Made by a program: the position numbers and the translations under genes. From Muscardinus avellanarius (taxonomy: Eukaryota; Chordata; Mammalia; Rodentia; Gliridae), in the NCBI GenBank assembly GCA_963383645.1, contig OY726559.1, positions 120,427,405 to 120,491,404 on the forward strand: a stretch of 64,000 nucleotides of DNA, in the 5' to 3' direction. A model generated the notes under the pieces. It saw only the letters and a list, made by a program, of their open reading frames with translations. It ran no database searches and had not been told where the DNA came from. Below, one piece after another: positions 60,101-64,000 of the stretch. Numbering within the stretch: position 1 is the first letter of the stretch; each line of letters begins with the position of its first letter.

Positions 60101-62495
60101 TTTGTTTGTTTGTTTGTTTTGCGGTATTGGGGATGGAACCCAGGAGCATTGCATGTCTGGGCTACACCCCCAATCCTACTTTTTAGTCTTTTTATTTTGT
60201 TTGTTTGTTTGTTTATTTATTTATTTATTTTGCGGGTCTGGGAATGAAACCCAGGGGCATTCGAACTCCAAGCTACAACCCCTGCCCTATTTTTTATTCT
60301 TTATTTTGAAACCGGGTCTCACTGAGTTGCAGAGGGCCTCATTAAGTAGCTGAGGCTATCTGCAAACTGCATTCCTCTGCCTCTTGAATGCTGGGATTAT
60401 AAGCGTGCGCCACCATGCCCCACTAAACCTTGTTTCAAAATAAAAAGTAAAATAGGGCTAGGGATGTGGGGATGTCGCTCAGAGTTAGAACCACTGGGTT
60501 CAAACCTCAATACTCAATACCAAAAAAAAAAAAAAAAAGACACTTTTGCTATTTCTTCAACTCCTGTCTCTCCCTTATCCACACTCCCAGGAAGGCCCCA
60601 TTCGTGGTTCGAGGTGGCCGGCGAAAAGTGCTGGTATCAGCAACTCTGGAGAACAGGAAGGAAAATGCTTACAACACCAGCCTAAGCCTGCGCTTCTCTA
60701 GAAACCTCCACCTGGCCAGCCTCACTATTCAGGTGCCCTTGGAGGGGGACAGAAGTTGGGGTGTTAGCTGGGGCTGCGAGGCTCTTTCCAGGAAGGCTTG
60801 GTGTGTAAGAGGCCAGGGGTGGAGAGCAGCAGCCGCTTCAGCTCTAGCCTGCACCCCCATTCCTCTGCCCTCAGAGGGACAGCCCGCTGAAGGTGGAATG
60901 CGCAGCCCCTTCCCCTAATGCCCGGCTCTGCAGTGTGGGGCACCCTGTTTTCCAGACTGGAGCCAAGGTGAGTTAGGGCCAAGGGTGCGGAAGGGGCTCC
61001 AGGGAGCAGGGGCCTGGATTTCTGTGGCCTGGGAGTTGGGGCTCCCCTGCCTCCATGCTTGTTTAGGACCTCGTGTCCCCTCCCCCAGGTGACCTTTGTG
61101 CTGGAGTTTGAGTTTAGCTGCTCTTTCCTCCTGAGCCAGGTGTGGGTGAGGCTGACTACCAGCAGGTGAGAACAAGGGCGCTTCTGCCCAGCCTTTTCTA
61201 CTGGGTCTTGACTAGAGGGCTGGGAGAAGAATCATGTCGATTTTCTAGAAGAGCAGGTGTGGTGGGGAGTGTCCGTAATCTCAGTACTTAGGAGGCTGAA
61301 ATGGGAGGATCGCAGGTTCAAGGACAGCCTCAGCAACCTAGCGAGACTCAGCAATACATTATAATAAGCCAAGTGTGGTGGTGCACACCTGTGATCCCGG
61401 TACTTGGGAGACTGAGACAGGTGGAGCGTAGGTTTGAGCCTCAGCAACTTAGCAAAGCCCTGTTTCCAAATAAAAAATAAAAGAGGGTTGGTGGTGTAGC
61501 TCGGAGAATGCCCCAGGTTCAATCCCCAGTACCACAAAAACAAACAGACAAAACCACACAACAACGAAACAAAAAATTCAAAGGGCTGGGGGTGTAGCAG
61601 GAAGGTAGACTGCACCTGGAGGTCTGAGGAGAAATTGGGCTGTGAGCCTCTGTCCCCTGACCCCACAGCAGCAGCCTGGAAAGGAAGGAGACCCTTCAAG
61701 ACAACTCGGCTCAGATCTCCGCCCACATCCGCTATGAGCCTCACCTCCTGTTCTCTAGGTATGCCCCAGCTCCGGACAACCCATCACATTGTCTCTTCCT
61801 CTCCTTCCATGTGCGTCACTGTCCCAGAACACAAACTTTGCGGCTACTCAATCTTTCTGTCCTCGCTCCCACTCCTGAGGAGCCTTCTCTAAGCCTCCCA
61901 CTATCCTAGGCAGGAGGCTTTGCGCTGGCGCTGGGCTCAGGGGATCTGGGATGTGGTCATAAAGTTTGAATCGAGCCTGTCATGCTCTCTTTCTTTCCTT
62001 AACATCTAACTCCTCTCTCTATCCATGTGCTGGCCACGGCATCCCCAAACCCCCTGTGTGCTGATCGTGTGACCCTGTGTGTGTGGCATGGCTGTGACTT
62101 GTACCTCCTGACTTGGTGTCCACACAGTGAGTCCACCCTGCACCGCTATGAGGTTCACCCCTACCGGCCCCTCCAAGTGGGTCCTGGCCCTGAATTCAAA
62201 ACTACCCTGAGGGTGAGAAGCTGGAGGGGTCTTACCATGGCAGGGGCGGGGTTGGGAGAACGATAGGGTGTGGGACGAGGAAAAGAGCATCTTTTGGATT
62301 TCAGCGGTACCCAGGGTGAAGGGGGAGATGAGGAAGGACCTTCTGCGTCCCATGTCTTCCCATTTCCAATCCTCCGCTCAGGTTCAGAACCTCGGCTGCT
62401 ATGTGGTCAGCGGCCTCATCATCTCAGCCCTCCTTCCAGCCGTAGCCCACGGGGGCAATTATTTCCTGTCGCTGTCTCAAGTCATCACTAACAAC
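43379..62495 (+). CDS. ITGA10: ITGA10, integrin alpha-10 (coding exons 1-25, 3' end outside window)
   Basis: Twenty-five exons join in frame to 1,011 codons without interruption. Human has about 1,167, so the last exons (distal calf region, membrane span, GFFKR-type tail) lie to the right of the window. Alpha-10 pairs with beta-1 (ITGB1) to form a collagen-binding integrin prominent in cartilage. The signal peptide is [18 protein letters not shown]. The beta-propeller starts [11 protein letters not shown]. An inserted I (von Willebrand A) domain of about residues 163-350 has the MIDAS set D173-G-S175-N-S177, a Thr in GRETKTAQ (about 243-245) and D276 in [11 protein letters not shown]. Three calcium-binding FG-GAP loops lie at D494-D502, D558-D566 and D620-D628. 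Thigh and calf domains follow, with conserved cysteines. The start has G at -3 and +4. The gene follows PEX11B on the same strand, as in human. Confidence 0.97.
43431..45768. repeat. ITGA10 intron 1: unique DNA, then SINEs
   Basis: 43431-44750 is low-copy with no exon-like sequence. SINEs: 44754-44815 (-), 44838-44895 (-) and 44907-44964 (-), all ID halves; then 45010-45211 (-), 45212-45325 (-, B1 half), 45355-45575 (+) and 45575-45690 (-, B1 half, 79 bp before exon 2). (GT)n lies at 44965-45010. Confidence 0.82.
45769..45880 (+). CDS. ITGA10: ITGA10 exon 2
   Basis: Acceptor TGGCCCCCAG. The exon encodes [20 protein letters not shown] through LQHVGGGQR, the first propeller strand; GTGAGA donor. 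Confidence 0.96.
45881..47255. repeat. ITGA10 intron 2: microsatellites and minus-strand SINEs
   Basis: (GT)n 45964-46009, ID half 46010-46055 (-), (TTTA)n 46056-46093, ID half 46094-46152 (-), 46172-46384 (-, type A, nested), 46400-46521 (-, host B1 half), (GT)n 46530-46577, 46577-46774 (-, A), 46785-47000 (-, C) and 47001-47142 (-, B1 half). Confidence 0.83.
46172..46384 (-). mobile_element. B1-dID type A nested in a minus-strand SINE
   Basis: TTCATTCTTTATTTT at 46157-46171 and 46385-46399 (15 bp). The host is 46094-46171 plus 46400-46521. Confidence 0.83.
47256..47365 (+). CDS. ITGA10: ITGA10 exon 3
   Basis: Acceptor CTCTTTCCAG. The exon encodes [20 protein letters not shown] through [13 protein letters not shown] donor. 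Confidence 0.96.
47545..47636 (+). CDS. ITGA10: ITGA10 exon 4
   Basis: Acceptor CTTCCAACCAG. The exon encodes [20 protein letters not shown] through GDGGFM; GTGAGC donor. Confidence 0.96.
47811..47925 (+). CDS. ITGA10: ITGA10 exon 5
   Basis: Acceptor CCATCCCCAG. The exon encodes [20 protein letters not shown] through [14 protein letters not shown] donor. It is the last propeller segment before the I domain. Confidence 0.96.
47926..49994. repeat. ITGA10 intron 5: SINE cluster
   Basis: 47926-48215 is low-copy. A (TTG)n run lies at 48222-48247. SINEs: 48248-48450 (-), 48498-48727 (+, C), 48742-48929 (+), 49027-49098 (+, older undeleted ID), 49189-49245 (-, ID half), 49256-49442 (-), 49456-49637 (-, D, nested) and 49638-49779 (-, host B1). 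(CA)n lies at 48930-48967. Confidence 0.82.
48498..48727 (+). mobile_element. B1-dID type C with 13-bp target-site duplication
   Basis: AAAGTGCCTCTAA at 48485-48497 and 48728-48740. The body is near consensus (GCCGGGCGTGGTGGCGCACG). Confidence 0.85.
49995..50122 (+). CDS. ITGA10: ITGA10 exon 6 (I domain start, MIDAS)
   Basis: Acceptor CCTCCCAG. The exon encodes [20 protein letters not shown] through [14 protein letters not shown] donor. DGSNS is the metal-ion-dependent adhesion site. Confidence 0.97.
50275..50423 (+). CDS. ITGA10: ITGA10 exon 7 (I domain)
   Basis: Acceptor TTTGCTCTCAG. The exon encodes [20 protein letters not shown] through [11 protein letters not shown] plus two bases; GTGAGG donor. 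It contains the MIDAS threonine region. Confidence 0.97.
51377..51600 (-). mobile_element. B1-dID type A with 13-bp target-site duplication
   Basis: TGTCTCCATTTTA at 51364-51376 and 51601-51613. The tail is ATTTT-rich. Confidence 0.84.
51835..52069 (-). mobile_element. B1-dID type A nested in a plus-strand SINE
   Basis: AGAACAAAATTTTTTA at 51819-51834 and 52070-52085 (16 bp, perfect). The host SINE resumes at 52086 with its ID half. Confidence 0.87.
52755..52905 (+). CDS. ITGA10: ITGA10 exon 8 (I domain)
   Basis: Acceptor CTCTTCTCAG. The exon encodes [20 protein letters not shown] and [20 protein letters not shown] to YGIA; GTGAGA donor. Confidence 0.97.
52906..53780. repeat. ITGA10 intron 8: plus-strand SINEs
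   Basis: 52984-53178 (+), 53210-53326 (+), 53327-53524 (+, A) and 53575-53632 (+, ID half). ATTA repeats lie at 53538-53566 and (CA)n at 53632-53672. Confidence 0.83.
53781..53946 (+). CDS. ITGA10: ITGA10 exon 9 (I domain end)
   Basis: Acceptor CTTGACCGCAG. The exon encodes [20 protein letters not shown] through [11 protein letters not shown] plus one base; GTAACC donor. Confidence 0.97.
54078..54151 (+). CDS. ITGA10: ITGA10 exon 10
   Basis: Acceptor ATGTCCCAG. The exon encodes [20 protein letters not shown] through HRLK. The donor AAG/GTTGGA is weak at intron positions +3 to +5. Confidence 0.94.
54152..54620. repeat. ITGA10 intron 10: one SINE
   Basis: A minus-strand SINE with a TTTTA-rich tail (54236-54458) is flanked by TTTGCAGATTCCTCC at 54221-54235 and 54459-54473 (15 bp). 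The rest is low-copy. Confidence 0.85.
54621..54765 (+). CDS. ITGA10: ITGA10 exon 11
   Basis: Acceptor CTGCCCCACAG. The exon encodes [20 protein letters not shown] through QNHAAYL plus one base; GTGAGT donor. Confidence 0.97.
54766..55084. repeat. ITGA10 intron 11: old SINE next to exon 12
   Basis: A diverged minus-strand SINE at 54929-55065 ends about 20 bp before exon 12 and therefore overlaps the expected branch-point region. Confidence 0.72.
55085..55233 (+). CDS. ITGA10: ITGA10 exon 12
   Basis: Acceptor CCCACTTCCAG. The exon encodes [20 protein letters not shown] through [15 protein letters not shown] donor. A SINE ends about 20 bp upstream. Confidence 0.96.
55450..55593 (+). CDS. ITGA10: ITGA10 exon 13 (FG-GAP Ca2+ loop)
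   Basis: Acceptor TCATTGCCAG. The exon encodes [20 protein letters not shown] through [14 protein letters not shown] donor. DTDRDGVTD is a calcium-binding loop. Confidence 0.97.
55719..55922 (+). CDS. ITGA10: ITGA10 exon 14 (FG-GAP Ca2+ loop)
   Basis: Acceptor GCACCTGCTAG. The exon encodes [20 protein letters not shown] and the loop DLNQDGFAD through [15 protein letters not shown] donor. Confidence 0.97.
55923..57187. repeat. ITGA10 intron 14: SINEs and purine-rich repeats
   Basis: SINEs: 55976-56170 (+, C), 56217-56411 (+), 56641-56834 (+, A) and 56927-57101 (+). AAAAG repeats lie at 56177-56205, (GAAA)n at 56844-56895 and (CA)n at 57100-57147. 56455-56640 is low-copy. Confidence 0.82.
57188..57318 (+). 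CDS. ITGA10: ITGA10 exon 15 (FG-GAP Ca2+ loop)
   Basis: Acceptor CTCCCTCTCAG. The exon encodes [20 protein letters not shown] and the loop DLDGDDLVD to AAVLL plus two bases; GTGAGG donor. A (CA)n run ends 40 bp upstream. Confidence 0.97.
57319..58545. repeat. ITGA10 intron 15: SINEs
   Basis: 57380-57517 with 57738-57795 (+, split), 57519-57702 (+, D, nested), 57885-58069 (-) and 58165-58315 (+). 58330-58545 is low-copy. Confidence 0.8.
58546..58712 (+). CDS. ITGA10: ITGA10 exon 16
   Basis: Acceptor GCTGTTCGCAG. The exon encodes [20 protein letters not shown] through [10 protein letters not shown] plus one base; GTGAGT donor. This is the start of the thigh domain. Confidence 0.96.
58804..58946 (+). 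CDS. ITGA10: ITGA10 exon 17
   Basis: Acceptor CCCGTTCAG. The exon encodes [20 protein letters not shown] through [18 protein letters not shown] donor. Confidence 0.96.
58947..59539 (+). repeat. ITGA10 intron 17: one old plus-strand SINE
   Basis: Diverged SINE at 59181-59360. The remainder is unique. Confidence 0.75.
59540..59653 (+). CDS. ITGA10: ITGA10 exon 18
   Basis: Acceptor GTTTCCCTCAG. The exon encodes [20 protein letters not shown] through [14 protein letters not shown] donor. Confidence 0.96.
59824..59909 (+). CDS. ITGA10: ITGA10 exon 19
   Basis: Acceptor CTCTTCCAG. The exon encodes [20 protein letters not shown] through MDIKGS plus two bases. The donor CAG/GTTGGA has the same unusual hexamer as exon 10. 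Confidence 0.94.
59910..60590. repeat. ITGA10 intron 19: nested SINEs
   Basis: A plus-strand SINE (59982-60085, resumes 60425-60538) is interrupted by a minus-strand ID half (60118-60188), GTTT/ATTT repeats and a minus-strand type C copy (60229-60424). The A-rich tail lies about 50 bp before exon 20. Confidence 0.77.
60591..60732 (+). CDS. ITGA10: ITGA10 exon 20
   Basis: Acceptor CACACTCCCAG. The exon encodes [20 protein letters not shown] through LHLASLTIQ; donor CAG/GTGCCC. Confidence 0.95.
60875..60967 (+). CDS. ITGA10: ITGA10 exon 21
   Basis: Acceptor TGCCCTCAG. The exon encodes [20 protein letters not shown] through FQTGAK; GTGAGT donor. Confidence 0.95.
61089..61165 (+). CDS. ITGA10: ITGA10 exon 22
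   Basis: Acceptor CCTCCCCCAG. The exon encodes [20 protein letters not shown] through RLTTS plus two bases; GTGAGA donor. Confidence 0.95.
61166..61668 (+). repeat. ITGA10 intron 22: plus-strand SINEs
   Basis: 61252-61367 (B1 half), 61368-61538 and ID half 61579-61622, which ends 46 bp before exon 23. Confidence 0.77.
61669..61758 (+). CDS. ITGA10: ITGA10 exon 23
   Basis: Acceptor TGACCCCACAG, followed by CAGCAG, so a 3-nt shifted acceptor is possible. The exon encodes [20 protein letters not shown] through PHLLFS plus two bases; GTATGC donor. The first acceptor keeps the human length. Confidence 0.92.
61759..62127. other. ITGA10 intron 23: unique DNA
   Basis: No repeat or exon-like sequence is recognised. 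Confidence 0.6.
62128..62212 (+). CDS. ITGA10: ITGA10 exon 24
   Basis: Acceptor GTCCACACAG. The exon encodes [20 protein letters not shown] through FKTTLR; GTGAGA donor. Confidence 0.95.
62382..62495 (+). CDS. ITGA10: ITGA10 exon 25, last in window
   Basis: Acceptor CCTCCGCTCAG. The exon encodes [20 protein letters not shown] through [10 protein letters not shown] (residue 1011); GTGAGT donor. No later exon is seen before the window ends. Confidence 0.96.
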
Positions 62496-63093
62496 GTGAG
62501 TCTGGGTTGCAGTGCGTGGAACCCTGCTGTCTTGAGCAGTGGACTCCCCGAAGCTGGGCATCCCACCACCTGCCTCTGTGCTGGCCCACTGCTCTCAGAC
62601 CTCCTCTTCCTGGAGGGCCTTTCTTTTACATGTATGGTTTCTCTGGGAAGGAAGAGATAGATTATACATAGAAGGACCTTTTTTTGTGGCAATGGACATT
62701 GAACCCAGGGGCATTCTACTTCCTATCTATACCTCCAGCCCTATTTTATTTTATTTACTTTTTTAAATCTTTTGCAGAAGCCGGGCGTGGTGGTGCACAC
62801 TTGTAATCCCGGTGCTTGGGAGGCTGAGACAGGAGGATCGCACAGGTTTGAAGCCAGCCTCAGCTAATTAGTGAGGCTCTCAGCAACTCAGTGAGACCCT
62901 GTTTCCAAATAAAATATAAAATGGGTCTGGGAGTATAGCCCGGAGGTAGAAAGCCTCTGGGTTCCACCCCCAGTACCACCAAAATAAAATAAAATAAAAT
63001 AAAATAAAATAAAATAAAATAAAATAAAATATTTTGCAGTACTGGGGATGGAACCCAGGGGCATTCTATCTCTGAGCTACACCCCAGCCCTAT

Positions 63094-63132
<39 letters not shown>

Positions 63133-64000
63133 TTGGTGGTACTGGGGTTCCTGGAAGCCATTCTACCTCTGGGCTACACTCCCAGACCTATTTTTTTATA
63201 TTTTTATTTGGAAACAGGGTCTCTTAAGCCAACGAGGCTGGCTTCGAACCTGTGCGATCCTCCTGTCTCCACCTCCCAAGCGCGGGGATTACAAGCGTGC
63301 GCCACCACACCCGGCCCCAGCTCTATTTTTTTTATTCTTTGTTTTGAAACAGGGTCTCACTGAGTTTTAAAGGGTCTCACTAAGTAGTAGCTGAGGCTGT
63401 CTGTGAACCACGATCCTCCTGTCTTAGTTTCCCAAATGCTGGAATTACAAGCGTGTGCCACCATGCCTGACCTCCTATATTATTTTTACTTGGAAATACA
63501 GTCTTGCTAGGTTGATAAGAGTCTCACTACTTGCTGAGGCTGTCTTTGAACCTGTGATCCTCCTTGTCTCAGCCTCTCAAGTACTAGGATTACAGGTGTG
63601 CGCCACCACGCCCAGCTCTAGAAAGATCATTAAAAGTGTGGGTAGTGCTGGGCATGGTGGTGAACATCTTCAATTTTAGTTCTTGGGAGGCTAAGACAAG
63701 AGGATCGCAGGTTCAAGACCAGCCTTGGCAACTTAGCAAGACCTTTGTGTGTGTGTATGTGTGTGATACTGAGATTTGAACCCAGAGGCATTCTACCTCC
63801 GAACTACACCACCAGCCAAATTTTCTTTTTTTGAAACAGGATCTCACTACATTGATGAGAGTCTTACTTCTTATTGAGGCTGTCCTCAAACCTGCGATCC
63901 TCCTGTCTCAGCCTCTCAAGTACTAGGATTACAAGTGTGTACCATCACTCTCAGCTTAGCAAGACCTTTCTTTTTTTTTTTTTGTGGTGGTACTGGGGTT
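62496..64000. repeat. ITGA10 intron 25 to window end: SINEs
   Basis: SINEs: 62680-62770 (-, ID half), 62780-62980 (+, A), 63031-63088 with 63319-63472 (-, host), 63133-63318 (-, D, nested), 63474-63617 (-, B1 half), 63645-63746 (+, B1 half), 63747-63955 (-, nested) and 63970-64000 (-, start of a type D, cut by the window edge). (AAAAT)n lies at 62983-63030 and (TTTA)n at 63092-63134. Confidence 0.82.
63747..63955 (-). mobile_element. SINE nested in a B1, 14-bp target-site duplication
   Basis: TTAGCAAGACCTTT at 63733-63746 and 63956-63969 flanks a minus-strand dimer with a GT-rich tail. Confidence 0.82.

Overview
The window is nuclear DNA from a placental mammal, most likely a rodent of the squirrel-related clade (a dormouse or a relative). 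The interspersed repeats are overwhelmingly one dimeric SINE: a B1 (7SL-derived) left half joined to an internally deleted ID (tRNA-derived) right half, the arrangement known as B1-dID. I count roughly 180 copies or fragments, close to three per kilobase. There is no primate Alu, no muroid B2/B4, and none of the long tailed ID elements typical of ground squirrels. The genus is therefore an inference, and dormouse is only a preference.

Five protein-coding genes lie in the order and orientation of human 1q21.1: LIX1L (+, last four coding exons, 5795-10262), RBM8A (+, complete, 19668-21600), GNRHR2 (-, complete, 22030-28424), PEX11B (+, complete, 29174-41648) and ITGA10 (+, coding exons 1-25, 43379-62495, running off the right edge). 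All were assembled exon by exon from reading frame, splice sites, phase and similarity to the known proteins. No frameshift or in-frame stop was found in any of them. RBM8A encodes the exon-junction-complex core protein Y14, PEX11B a peroxisome-division membrane protein, ITGA10 the alpha-10 chain of a collagen-binding integrin, GNRHR2 the type II GnRH receptor and LIX1L a LIX1-like protein. They form a conserved neighbourhood, not a functional pathway.

Two gene junctions stand out. GNRHR2 and PEX11B are head to head across about 750 bp of CpG-rich DNA that carries a 20-bp GC-box minisatellite. GNRHR2 and RBM8A are tail to tail with 429 bp between their stop codons, so their 3' ends may overlap. 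GNRHR2 itself reads as an intact 376-residue receptor with a cytoplasmic tail, which is notable because the gene is reported missing in mouse and rat and disrupted in human.

The non-coding DNA is a dense record of insertions. At least four recognisable B1-dID variants coexist. Type A has a GGTCTGGGAGTATAGCCC tail. Type B has GGGCTGGGGGTGTAGC with GGTAGAATGCCCC. Type C has GGGCAGGGGGTGTAGC, GGTCGAATGCCCC and CCCCAGACCCGC. Type D has CTTAAGAGACC in the B1 half and a shortened ID half ending CTTCCAGGAACCCC. Many copies are nested and bounded by 11-18 bp target-site duplications. Older layers include an LTR element of about 1.5 kb inside a SINE (3513-5022), two Tigger-like DNA transposon fossils in PEX11B intron 3, several L2 fragments, and many microsatellites that grew in SINE tails.
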